Source: Bradyrhizobium septentrionale
GTDB lineage: Bacteria; Pseudomonadota; Alphaproteobacteria; Rhizobiales; Xanthobacteraceae
Reading direction: 5' to 3'
Length of the DNA: 64,000 nucleotides
Assembly: GCF_011516645.4 (NCBI RefSeq)
Contig: NZ_CP088285.1
Coordinates: 4,854,501-4,918,500 of the forward strand
This document shows positions 1-7,277 of this stretch, in pieces. The notes beneath the pieces were generated by a model. It worked only from the letters and a program-made list of their open reading frames with translations, made no database searches and was not told the DNA's origin. Both the position numbers and the translations under genes were made by a program. The first letter of the stretch is position 1. Every line of letters starts with the position of its first letter.

Positions 1-1
1 C

Positions 2-1156
2 GATCCTATCCAGGCCAAGACCGTGCGGCTGATCTATCGCCTGGCGCGCGAAGGAAGCGGCTCATCCGGGTCGATGGGCGTCAAATCGATCGCCAAGCAT
101 CTGAACGAAGCCGGCATCCGAACGCGCGATGGCGGACGCTGGGGCGTCGATGCCGTGCACAAGGTACTAACGCGAACCACGTACATCGGCCGTCACCGGT
201 TCAACACCAAATTTTGGAAGACCCGCGAGCGCAAACCGGACGCCGAGGTGGTGGAAATGGCGGTGCCGCCGATCATCGATGCGGCCGAGTTCGAGGCCGT
301 GCAGATGCTACTCAAGACGCGCTGCCCGGCGCTGACCGCGCCGCGCGTCGTCAGCGGACCGACCCTCCTTACCGGCATCTGCTTTTGCGCCACCTGCGGC
401 GGCGCGATGACACTGAGGACCGGGAAGAGTGGACGGTACAGGTACTACACGTGCTCGACCAAGGCCCGGCAGGGCGAGACCGGCTGCAAAGGCCGCACCG
501 TTCCGATGGAAAAGCTCGACAGCGTCGTAGCCGAGCACATCGAGCACCGCCTTTTGCAGCCCAAACGTCTCGAGGAAGTCTTATCGGCCGTCCTGCATCG
601 CCGGAAGGAGCGCGCCGAGCGCCGAACGACGCATATCGCCGAATTGCGCAAGCGTGCGGCCGAAGCGGAAGCCAAACTCAAGCGGCTATACGACGCCATC
701 GAAAACGGGATCGCCGACGTCTCAGACCCGATGCTCAAGGAGCGTGTAACCGAGCTGAAGTCGATCCGCGACCAGGCCCGCGCCGACGCGGAGCGGGGCG
801 AGGGTGCGCTGGATCGGGCTGGGCCGAGCATCACACCCCAGGCGCTCAAGACCTTCGCCAGCCAGGCCCGCCGGCGCATGCGGACCGAACAGGGCGGCTA
901 CCGCCGCGATCACCTGCGCGCGCTGGCCCAGCGCATCGAGGTGGACGCGAAAGAAGTTCGCATCATGGGATCGAAAAGCGTGCTCTTGCGCACTCTCGTC
1001 GCCGCGTCCGGCGCAAAATCGGCAGGTTTTGGAGTGCCCAGTTTTGTACCGAAATGGCGCACCCGACACGATTCGAACGTGTGGCCTTCGCCTTCCGAGG
1101 GCAGCTCTTGGCGCAAAGCGGCCGTTCGTACCAGACAGCCGTCCTGCGACCGATAA
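2..1156 (+). CDS. Large serine recombinase, C-terminal part (5' end outside window)
   Basis: The frame is open from the first bases of the window, so the N-terminal resolvase domain with its catalytic serine lies upstream and cannot be seen. Counting from an internal GTG at 23, residues 15-100 look like the Recombinase domain (GVKSIAKHLNEAGI, VDAVHKVLTRTTYIG). A zinc ribbon follows near residues 115-155 (CATCGG, then YYTCSTKA with a later Cys), then an Arg/Glu-rich helical stretch at 190-260, as in large serine recombinases of phages and integrative elements. Residues about 345-362 of this count are encoded by the antisense strand of a tRNA 3' half (1055-1108), so the native C-terminus may have been lost and replaced by read-through. 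It probably mobilised an element lying to the left of the window. Confidence 0.85.
   Translation, partial: DPIQAKTVRLIYRLAREGSGSSGSMGVKSIAKHLNEAGIRTRDGGRWGVDAVHKVLTRTTYIGRHRFNTKFWKTRERKPDAEVVEMAVPPIIDAAEFEAVQMLLKTRCPALTAPRVVSGPTLLTGICFCATCGGAMTLRTGKSGRYRYYTCSTKARQGETGCKGRTVPMEKLDSVVAEHIEHRLLQPKRLEEVLSAVLHRRKERAERRTTHIAELRKRAAEAEAKLKRLYDAIENGIADVSDPMLKERVTELKSIRDQARADAERGEGALDRAGPSITPQALKTFASQARRRMRTEQGGYRRDHLRALAQRIEVDAKEVRIMGSKSVLLRTLVAASGAKSAGFGVPSFVPKWRTRHDSNVWPSPSEGSSWRKAAVRTRQPSCDR
1055..1108 (-). pseudogene. 3' half of a tRNA-Arg(CCG)-like gene (att-site scar)
   Basis: On the minus strand this reads an anticodon-arm-like segment, a perfect 5-bp T stem (ACACG/CGTGT) around TTCGAAT, then CGGGTGC-G-CCA, which is a canonical tRNA 3' end. 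The whole agrees closely with my recollection of alphaproteobacterial tRNA-Arg(CCG), but the anticodon loop reads CTCGGAA where CTCCGAA is expected. No D arm or 5' acceptor strand is found beyond 1108, so the gene is truncated. Such 3' halves are typical of the displaced end left by a tRNA-targeting integrase. The truncated side faces the tyrosine integrase at 1196-2581. Confidence 0.7.
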
Positions 1157-1195
1157 GGACACACATCGCTTTGGAACCAGGCTCGGGAAGGGCGC

Positions 1196-2581
1196 CTACG
1201 CGCGTTTTCCCATCGGCACCACGTTTCCACCACTCCGCGGCACCAGCGACACGACTACAGCTCTTGCGAGGTCTTCCAAGGCGGTCGCAATGTATTTCGC
1301 GTAATGCCGCTCGATCATTTTGACTGAGGTGTTGTGCAGTTTGGCCACCTGTTGAATGGGCAAGCCCTTTCGGAGACCGCGGACGATGCTCGAGTGCCGC
1401 AAAGCATAGGGAATCACCTCTGGCATACCGGCGCGCTCGCGAATGGCCTTCCAGGGCCGTGCAAGTTCGGCTCTTTTCCATGGACCGCGTTCAGACTTCT
1501 TCCACGCGATACCCCTTGGCTCCTGTTCATGGATCCATCGCTCGAGAAGAGGTGCATCGCTTGGCCGGCCGGTAATTGCGGGTAAAAGCACCGCAATTAC
1601 ATCGTCACCCACTGGGACCGGGTCTGAGCCGCTATTACCCCCGCGCCCCTTGTAGGAACCCGGCACCATCAGACGCCGCGCAGAAACCTGTACGTCGCCC
1701 ACGCGCATTCGCCTGACCTGGGCATACCGCGCGCCGGTCGCGGCCAAGCATACGACGATCCGATATAGATCGCCATCAAACCCAAGCTCCTGATCGACTT
1801 CATGCGCAGCTTGAAGGATGGCGCCAACCTCTTCATCCGTGAGAATCTGGTTATCCCGAGCAACCGACACATCGTCATCATCATCGATCCGCTCGGCTTT
1901 GAAGCCGGCCTTCACAATGGCGAGGAACGTCGGGTTTAGTTTCTTCCGATCTGCGGAAAGCCGCGGCCACGCGGCATTTAGTGCGGCCTTGAGGTCATTC
2001 ACGAACCGCTGCTTGGTCGTGACCTTTAAGTCCTCCGGCAAACCCTCACGCCACGTTATCAAGTCGTCCTCTTTCAAGGCATGCAGATACACCGATGCGA
2101 GAGCAGCAGCTTCAGCAGCTTCCTGATTGCCGCGCTTTTCTTGACCAAGTACGTAGCGCCGCAGCTTGGTACCGGCGTCGGATCGGACGTCGCGACCTGT
2201 TCGGCGTTTTTCTCGAGCGTCGCGTTCCTTGACGTAGGATTCAACGGCCGATCGCACGGTAGGAGCCGGGCCCGCCGCGTGCGACGCGGCTTCTGTTCTG
2301 ACTCGAGCTACGGCCTCCCGTGCCGTTCCCACGGCCTGTTCGAAGGTCAGAATCCCGTCGGCGGGCTTGTCATTGATGTCGTTGGCGACGCCGACTTGCG
2401 CCTGCTTGTAGTTGCCGCCTCCGTAGTGATTGCGCCAGCGGACAAGCCAAATGCCGCTCTGTCTTCCTTTGCGATAGCCCAGATGCGCTTCCGCATCGAG
2501 GCGACGCCAATGCACGCCAAGCTCGAGCCTGGAGCGCGCTTTAGCCGTCGTAACTTGAGCCTCGGTGAGTGTCTTCGACAT
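1196..2581 (-). CDS. Tyrosine-type site-specific integrase
   Basis: A 461-residue protein with a phage-integrase catalytic half at about 240-440. Visible catalytic candidates are Arg285 (ATGARYAQ), Lys311 (SYKGR), Arg395 in PYALRHSS (the usual His of the HxxR box is Tyr392 here), His416 (LHNTS) and the nucleophile Tyr427 (ERHYAKY). The N-terminal half resembles an arm-binding plus SAM-like core-binding region. It would integrate or excise a genomic island or prophage. The gene starts 140 bp from a tRNA-Glu 3' fragment and ends 87 bp from a tRNA-Arg 3' fragment, so which of the two was its target is open. There is no clear excisionase gene beside it. Confidence 0.9.
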   Translation of the reverse strand: MSKTLTEAQVTTAKARSRLELGVHWRRLDAEAHLGYRKGRQSGIWLVRWRNHYGGGNYKQAQVGVANDINDKPADGILTFEQAVGTAREAVARVRTEAASHAAGPAPTVRSAVESYVKERDAREKRRTGRDVRSDAGTKLRRYVLGQEKRGNQEAAEAAALASVYLHALKEDDLITWREGLPEDLKVTTKQRFVNDLKAALNAAWPRLSADRKKLNPTFLAIVKAGFKAERIDDDDDVSVARDNQILTDEEVGAILQAAHEVDQELGFDGDLYRIVVCLAATGARYAQVRRMRVGDVQVSARRLMVPGSYKGRGGNSGSDPVPVGDDVIAVLLPAITGRPSDAPLLERWIHEQEPRGIAWKKSERGPWKRAELARPWKAIRERAGMPEVIPYALRHSSIVRGLRKGLPIQQVAKLHNTSVKMIERHYAKYIATALEDLARAVVVSLVPRSGGNVVPMGKRA

Positions 2582-2657
2582 AGCGTTCGCCGGTTTTACG
2601 TCGAATATCCGTTGAATATAAACCCATGTACATTGGCGAGCAATACCGGACTAAGGG

Positions 2658-2684
2658 CGTTCAACCTATTGAAATTATTGAACG
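2658..2684. repeat. Inverted repeat between integrase start and tRNA-Glu fragment
   Basis: Perfect 7-bp arms CGTTCAA (2658-2664) and TTGAACG (2678-2684) are separated by 13 bp. It lies in the AT-rich leader of the integrase gene, next to the putative att site. It could be an arm-type integrase site or an operator; this is inference from position only. Confidence 0.4.
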
Positions 2685-2721
2685 TCGGCGGACGATGACG
2701 AACGGAGAGGGACTTATTATT

Positions 2722-2770
2722 TGGCCCTCTCAAGGCTGAAACAGGGGTTCGATTCCCCTAGGGAGCGCCA
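2722..2770 (+). pseudogene. 3' part of tRNA-Glu(CTC) (attachment-site scar)
   Basis: The sequence shows an anticodon-loop-like CTCTCAA (anticodon CTC), a 5-bp T stem (AGGGG/CCCCT) around TTCGATT, then AGGGAGC-G-CCA. It closely resembles the 3' half of bacterial tRNA-Glu. No D arm or 5' acceptor strand (expected near GCTCCCT) precedes it, so it is a fragment. The truncated side faces left, towards the integrase, as expected for the right-hand boundary of an element whose intact tRNA-Glu would lie outside the window to the left. Confidence 0.75.
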
Positions 2771-2877
2771 AAAAATCAATGATTTTCGAATGCCGAGGCG
2801 CGTTCGTCGCATCGACGACGAATAAAGGTCTGCGCGAAGCCGGACGTTGAACGCCACCAGGGGCCTTGATCGACGCC

Positions 2878-3309
2878 ATGACCGACGACGTGCCGTCGCA
2901 ATTCATCGGCGTCTGGAAGCTGGTCAGCTTCGAGCGGCGCCAGGTCGGTGTCGAGACCGTGGTGAAGACCTACGGGGAACACCCCAAGGGCTATCGCATC
3001 CACACCACAGGTGGCCGGATGATCTACATGTTCTTCGCCGAGGATCGCAAAGCCAGCGTCGGCGCCGTGACCGATGCTGACCGTATTGCATGGTCGAAAA
3101 CCATGGCCAGTGCCGCCGGCCCCTTCGAGTCGATCGGCGGCAACAGGGTGGTATTCTATCCCGAAGTGTCCGCGGTGCAGTACCTGCAGCCGATCACCTC
3201 TGGTTTCGAGATCAAGGGCAATGACCTGACGATGACGTCGGATCCGATCAAGGACCCAACCGGCGGTCCGGACCTTTATTTCCGTTCGACTTACGTGCGC
3301 GCCGAATAG
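2878..3309 (+). CDS. Lipocalin-like domain protein
   Basis: A protein of 143 residues from the ATG at 2878; an in-frame TTG at 2866 is the alternative start. The opening QFIGVWKLVSFER followed by YGEHPKGYRIHTTGGRMIYMF is the pattern of the small lipocalin-like family common in Proteobacteria, a beta-barrel that may bind small hydrophobic ligands. There is no signal peptide, so it is probably cytoplasmic. It stands alone about 100 bp beyond the tRNA-Glu fragment and may be the first chromosomal gene outside the left element. The ligand and role are unknown. Confidence 0.7.
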   Translation: MTDDVPSQFIGVWKLVSFERRQVGVETVVKTYGEHPKGYRIHTTGGRMIYMFFAEDRKASVGAVTDADRIAWSKTMASAAGPFESIGGNRVVFYPEVSAVQYLQPITSGFEIKGNDLTMTSDPIKDPTGGPDLYFRSTYVRAE

Positions 3310-3481
3310 CGAGCGCAAGCCGGAGGCCACATCCCTCTCGCGCGAAGGCCGAGCGTAGCTCGAAGCGCGTTCGGTAGACCCGCGCTCAATTCGCGGCGCC
3401 TTGCCGGCCCCAACCGCAATTCCGGCCGAATCTAGGTTCCCCAATTGAACGTTCGTTCCATTTGATCTCGGGGAGCCACCA

Positions 3482-3679
3482 ATGTCGATTCCTATGCCGC
3501 CGATTGAAGTGACGCGAGAGCAGGAAAATGCCGTAAGCTCTCTTGCTCCAAGGGCCAAATTCAAATCAGGACTAAAAGTTGAGTTCGGAGTGATCGAACT
3601 CAGGTTTTCTAACAACAACGGAAGTCTATTCACTACAACGCTCGAACCCCATCACTTCAGGCGCTTGCTCAAGCCATGA
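3482..3679 (+). CDS. Small hypothetical protein
   Basis: A 65-residue protein preceded by a good ribosome site (GGGGAG seven bases before ATG). I do not recognise it. The predicted protein is soluble: an N-terminal helix-prone stretch (TREQENAVSSLAPRAKF) and a C-terminal beta-prone part (EFGVIELRFSNNNGSLFTTTL). Base composition is lower in GC than the flanking core genes, which suits accessory DNA. Its stop codon overlaps the start of a 37-codon frame (3676-3789), suggesting translational coupling. Confidence 0.55.
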   Translation: MSIPMPPIEVTREQENAVSSLAPRAKFKSGLKVEFGVIELRFSNNNGSLFTTTLEPHHFRRLLKP

Positions 3680-3789
3680 TGCATGCTAATTCGCGCGAAG
3701 CCATCAAGGCGTTCGGGGCGGCTCTTGAGGCTGGGATTCCCGAACCTCAGGAAGTCTGGATACCCGATATAGACTGGCGGGCGGCCTAG
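3676..3789 (+). CDS. 37-residue ORF coupled to the upstream small gene
   Basis: ATG at 3676 overlaps the TGA of the preceding gene (ATGA). The 37 codons run to TAG at 3787-3789 and encode a helix-prone, acidic peptide (MHANSREAIKAFGAALE, then EVWIPDIDWRAA). The overlap and start context suggest expression with the upstream gene. It is too short for confident gene calling and I recognise no family. Confidence 0.4.
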   Translation: MMHANSREAIKAFGAALEAGIPEPQEVWIPDIDWRAA

Positions 3790-3826
3790 TTGAGCATAAC
3801 TAGCGTTGGTCTTTTCGATCCCACCT

Positions 3827-3958
3827 TCATCCCCTTAGCTTCGCCTGGGCCGAGTCAAACGTTTTCTTTCGGTCCGCCGCCCGAGTGTAGCGATCCGCCT
3901 CTTCTGCGGATCGATATGCGCCGACCGCCATGATCTCGCGGGCCTTGCGCCGCCATCG
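3827..3958 (-). pseudogene. C-terminal fragment of a tyrosine integrase
   Basis: The last 43 codons of a minus-strand frame read like the C-terminus of a phage integrase: AREIMAVGAYRSAEEADRYT followed by RAADRKKTFDSA. This is the usual helix ending in the nucleophilic Tyr (YT) and a short tail. The upstream part of the same frame shows no integrase similarity and is overlapped by a plus-strand gene with a good ribosome site, so only the tail survives. It is a second integrase relic within 2.5 kb. Confidence 0.55.
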
Positions 3959-3998
3959 GCGAGCGGGCGGCTTAACGTCCAGGCTACTTGGAGGGCGA

Positions 3999-4547
3999 AT
4001 GTTGCGAATGGTTGATCTTGCAGAGTGGGATCTCTCGGGAATGAAGGATGCCGCGCGTGCCGCCAGATTATCGCATCCTGTTGGAGCCGAGGAGCTCATT
4101 CGTGATGTTGCAGCAGAAGCTGAGACGGCAGCTCGTGAAGGCCTTGCCTGCTGGCACTGGCAGCAAGGTGAGGAGATGATCGGATGCCGTCGGAGCGTCG
4201 CAACGTTTCCACTTGATCGTGACACATTTGATGCTCTGTTTAACAGCCGTGGTGGGTACCGTGCTCAGTATTACCTTTCTTGCGAGGAAGGCATTCAGTT
4301 TAACAACGAGATCATCAAACAGCTTAGAAGGCCATTGGCTTTGACCTGCCAGAAGCTTTCGCTCGACGAATTCGCACTTCTGGAGCGATCGTTCGTTGGT
4401 CCGTTTAGCAAAATCTGGGTACTAGGTGACGGGGCACCATTCTTGGCCGCACCAGAGAATGAATTCATGCCCAGGAGGTGGCTGAACGCAACCCAACTTC
4501 ATTGGGACTGCGCGCGCCACTGCCTAATCCGCCAACAATCGAGGTGA
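3999..4547 (+). CDS. Hypothetical protein
   Basis: A 182-residue protein. I chose ATG at 3999 because GGAGGG ends four bases upstream and because an earlier start (3930) would overlap the integrase relic. The protein looks soluble with no signal peptide or transmembrane segment. Notable stretches are EWDLSGMKDAARAARLSHP near the N-terminus and QLRRPLALTCQKLSLDEFAL in the C-terminal half. No family is recognised. Its modest GC content and position among integrase debris suggest an accessory gene. Confidence 0.55.
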   Translation: MLRMVDLAEWDLSGMKDAARAARLSHPVGAEELIRDVAAEAETAAREGLACWHWQQGEEMIGCRRSVATFPLDRDTFDALFNSRGGYRAQYYLSCEEGIQFNNEIIKQLRRPLALTCQKLSLDEFALLERSFVGPFSKIWVLGDGAPFLAAPENEFMPRRWLNATQLHWDCARHCLIRQQSR

Positions 4548-4560
4548 AGGGGAGTTGGAT

Positions 4561-4598
4561 AGAGGATATCAATCATGAATACAGAGAGGATATCCTCT
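4561..4598. repeat. Perfect 14-bp palindrome plus direct half-copy
   Basis: AGAGGATATCCTCT at 4585-4598 is a perfect palindrome, and its left ten bases (AGAGGATATC) also occur at 4561-4570. It lies in the gap after the 3999-4547 gene. It could be a dimeric-regulator operator, but no regulator gene is adjacent. Confidence 0.4.
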
Positions 4599-4860
4599 GG
4601 AAGCGTGATCGTCATTGCCGCCTGAGCAAATCAGGGTACGCTTGAAGCTGTGAACGAACGAGTAGCGGCGAATTTTGGGTGAAACGCGTTAGAGATCGAT
4701 GAGAGACAGCGGCAGCGAGCCGCGTGCCTCACCGCTTATTTGAGTTGCCGCCGCGCGAGTGCGGCGCGAGTGACGCGAGTGGCCCAACTCCGGCGACATC
4801 GGAATTACGGTGACAGTGCATTCAATTGATGCCTCGTAGTCATCCCGCCTCGCAGGCGCA

Positions 4861-4947
4861 GAAGCCCGGCCCACCGAAGAAGCCGGTTGACGCACCGCCG
4901 AGTGTCACCCCTCGCTTGCCGAAGCAATACAAGGAGGTGGGCACGCG
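4861..4947 (+). repeat. Direct repeat, upstream copy of toxin linker
   Basis: These 87 bases match 5882-5968 with few changes and encode the same linker (KPGPPKKPVDAPPSVTPRLP then KQYKEVG). Here the frame then runs into unrelated sequence instead of a toxin domain. It looks like the remnant of an earlier toxin gene copy, or of a recombination event that replaced its ends. Confidence 0.75.
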
Positions 4948-5084
4948 TGTGTTGCCCTCAGTGTGTGCAGAGATCACAGACCGAACGAGAGCCTCCGGGC
5001 CGTTCAACATGTCGCGACTGTTCGAACCGGTGCAACGCCCGCTACGTCCAACGGACGTTGCCGGGCGGTTGTTGGAGACCAGAG

Positions 5085-6476
5085 ATGACAGAGCAGCAAT
5101 TCGAGACCGATGTGATGGCGCTGCTGCGCGCGCCACTTTCGGGGCCGGACGGGGTGCGGCGTCTGAATTCGCTGAAAGCGGCCTTTCAGGCCGTCGACGA
5201 TCCGGCACTGGCCTTGAAGCTGTACGAACGTCTCTCCACGCCTGATGCGAGCGATGCGCTTGCCACCGCTTTCAACACTCGTGTGTCGCCGAGCGCGCGG
5301 AACGATCTGCTCGCAATCCTGACGGCGGTGAAGGGGGCAGCGCCGAAGCCGGAGCCACGGAGCCAGCAGTATCGACTGGTCGATGAAGACGCCAAGACCG
5401 TTCGCACGATAGCCCATTCCGACCCCGAATATCAGGAGCGCTTCGTCAACCACAACATCTCGAACGTCACCAGCGATCCGAATCCGAATACCTTCGAATT
5501 CCATACGATGGTCGTTTACTACGACGACGGACGAAAGCTCGAGCTTTCGCTCGACGACGTTCCGGTCCGGACCAGCATTCCCGGAATGCGACTGGTGCGG
5601 CTGAAGCCTTATGAGCCGCCGATCATCGATCACTACGTGCGGCGAAACGGCACCATCATCCCGATGAACGCCCGCGACGAGATGATGCTGAACGGATCGA
5701 CCACCCCGGACCTGGTCGATTTCCGAACCACGATCGAATTCAACATCAAGCGCCGCCACGAACTTCTCGAACTGGCGATGCTGACCAATACCTTCGCGGG
5801 CTACGTCGGCATGAATGTTTCCTTCCTGCACTTCAGCATGGCGACGGGCTCGGAGCCGGGCGGCCTGTTCGTGCAGGCGATGAAGCCCGGCCCACCGAAG
5901 AAGCCGGTTGGCGCACCACCGAGCGTCACCCCTCGCTTGCCGAAGCAATACAAGCAGGTCGGCGCGCGCGAGCTCCTGATTTGGGAAAAGGAGGGAGGGC
6001 ACCTTTTGGGACGACACAACGAGCACCTGACCGAGACGAAACTCCTGGAGAGGGTCGTCGGCGAGAAGAAGCTCGCGGTGCCGCCATCGGAAACCAACGG
6101 TCAGCCGACAAATTTCAGTGTCTGGCGGGGTCAAGGCAAGACCAAGGCAGCTTCGAGGTGGCGCGACCAGGACACGATGATGAAGGCGATCGGACAGATT
6201 ATCCACGATAATATCGACGAGATCCGGACCACGACGGCCGGCGGCAAGGAGTGGGTCCGAGAAAACAAGGCCGTCGGTTACGAAACCGGCGGCGGATGGC
6301 TCAAGAAGGTCTACAAGAACCCGAACGATCAGGTGCTCGACAAGGGCGTGTTTTGGGACGAGCACTTGAAGGGCGTGACCATCGTCATCAGGCCCAGGCA
6401 AAACCATGTTCCGACGGCTGAGGATCCAGAACCCTGGTTCGTCTACACGGCGTTTCCGGACCGCGTGCAGCATTAG
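5085..6476 (+). CDS. Polymorphic toxin with C-terminal RNase A-like (CdiA-CT type) domain
   Basis: A 463-residue protein; ATG at 5085 follows TTGGAGACC, and the in-frame upstream sequence is not plausible coding. Residues 1-265 form an unrecognised N-terminal region. Residues 266-295 are a Pro/Lys linker (KPGPPKKPVGAPPSV). Residues 296-463 match the bacterial RNase A-fold toxin family seen at CdiA C-termini: WEKEGGHLLGRHNEHL (His306, Arg310/His311), a helical middle, and the C-terminal YTAFP, where the family usually has T-S/x-Y-P, so the Tyr is Phe457 here. The predicted activity is RNA cleavage in a competitor. No signal peptide, export domain or adjacent immunity gene is seen. The linker is duplicated at 4861-4947. 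Confidence 0.7.
   Translation: MTEQQFETDVMALLRAPLSGPDGVRRLNSLKAAFQAVDDPALALKLYERLSTPDASDALATAFNTRVSPSARNDLLAILTAVKGAAPKPEPRSQQYRLVDEDAKTVRTIAHSDPEYQERFVNHNISNVTSDPNPNTFEFHTMVVYYDDGRKLELSLDDVPVRTSIPGMRLVRLKPYEPPIIDHYVRRNGTIIPMNARDEMMLNGSTTPDLVDFRTTIEFNIKRRHELLELAMLTNTFAGYVGMNVSFLHFSMATGSEPGGLFVQAMKPGPPKKPVGAPPSVTPRLPKQYKQVGARELLIWEKEGGHLLGRHNEHLTETKLLERVVGEKKLAVPPSETNGQPTNFSVWRGQGKTKAASRWRDQDTMMKAIGQIIHDNIDEIRTTTAGGKEWVRENKAVGYETGGGWLKKVYKNPNDQVLDKGVFWDEHLKGVTIVIRPRQNHVPTAEDPEPWFVYTAFPDRVQH
5882..5968 (+). repeat. Direct repeat, linker copy inside the toxin gene
   Basis: Second copy of the 87-bp repeat at 4861-4947, offset by 1,021 bp. It encodes the hinge between the N-terminal region and the RNase domain of the 5085-6476 gene. 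Homologous recombination between the copies would delete or exchange the N-terminal region. Confidence 0.75.
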
Positions 6477-6627
6477 GTCATGAACCGATAAAGTGGGCAG
6501 GGCCGGCGCTGTCGGATGACGAATATGCGCCAAGCCTTGCGCGCATGATGCGCCATCGATAGTCCGTTGCGCGGCCGGCTTATCTCTGCGAGTGAGTATA
6601 TCTAGCGCAATCCAGGAACGCTTAACT

Positions 6628-7269
6628 ATGCTCACCGTCTATGGCGAAGGTCGTGGCTTCCGTGTTGTTTGGCTGCTTGAGGAATTGGGATTGGCTTATC
6701 GGCTGCGCCCGGTCGATCTGCTGGCAGCCGAGAAGGATCGCGATTTTCTCGCGATCAACCCCGCCGGCTTCATTCCCGCACTGCAGGACGGCGAGACGAT
6801 CGTGGTCGAATCGATCGCGATTCTTGAGTACCTGCTCGCCCGCTACGGCTCAGGCTCGCTTGCCGTCGCCCCGGACGATCCCGCCTTCGCTTCCTATCTG
6901 CAATTTCTCCACTTGGGCGAGGCCGGGCTCGCCGGGCCGATGAACGCCGTCATTGTCGGTCGCCAACTGGCGCCCGAAGCCGAGCGGGATGCCCGGGTTA
7001 CCTGCTGGGCACTCGAGACCTTCGAAAGCCGGCTGGGGTTGGTTATCCGCCGCCTCGCGGATTGTCCCTATCTCGCCGGCGACCGATTCACTGCTGCCGA
7101 TATCTCGGTGAGCTACGCCCTCCTGCTCGGCCTGCGAACTGGCAACTACGTCCCTGGTTCTACCGAGCGGGACTATCTCGCCCGCACGACGGCCCGCCCT
7201 GCCTACGCCCGAGCGATGGAAAGCTGCCAGGCCACCAAGGCTTGGGCGGCGAGATCACCGGGATTGTAG
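6628..7269 (+). CDS. Glutathione S-transferase family protein
   Basis: A 213-residue protein. ATG at 6628 is chosen because the GST fold starts at once (MLTVYGEGRGFRVVWLLEEL). The thioredoxin-like N-domain contains NPAGFIPALQDGE with the cis-Pro loop and ESIAILEYLLARY, the glutathione-binding Glu-Ser. The C-terminal helical domain has the usual YLAGDRFTAADISVSYAL box near residues 150-170. It probably conjugates or reduces electrophiles with glutathione in the cytoplasm. It stands alone, 150 bp after the toxin gene, and is not an obvious immunity protein. Confidence 0.9.
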   Translation: MLTVYGEGRGFRVVWLLEELGLAYRLRPVDLLAAEKDRDFLAINPAGFIPALQDGETIVVESIAILEYLLARYGSGSLAVAPDDPAFASYLQFLHLGEAGLAGPMNAVIVGRQLAPEAERDARVTCWALETFESRLGLVIRRLADCPYLAGDRFTAADISVSYALLLGLRTGNYVPGSTERDYLARTTARPAYARAMESCQATKAWAARSPGL

Positions 7270-7277
7270 TGCTCGCT

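Noticed and set aside
2771..2786. Short hairpin AAAATCA/TGATTTT after the tRNA-Glu fragment as a terminator
   Set aside because: The stem is AT-only and weak, with no clear U-run; not enough to call.
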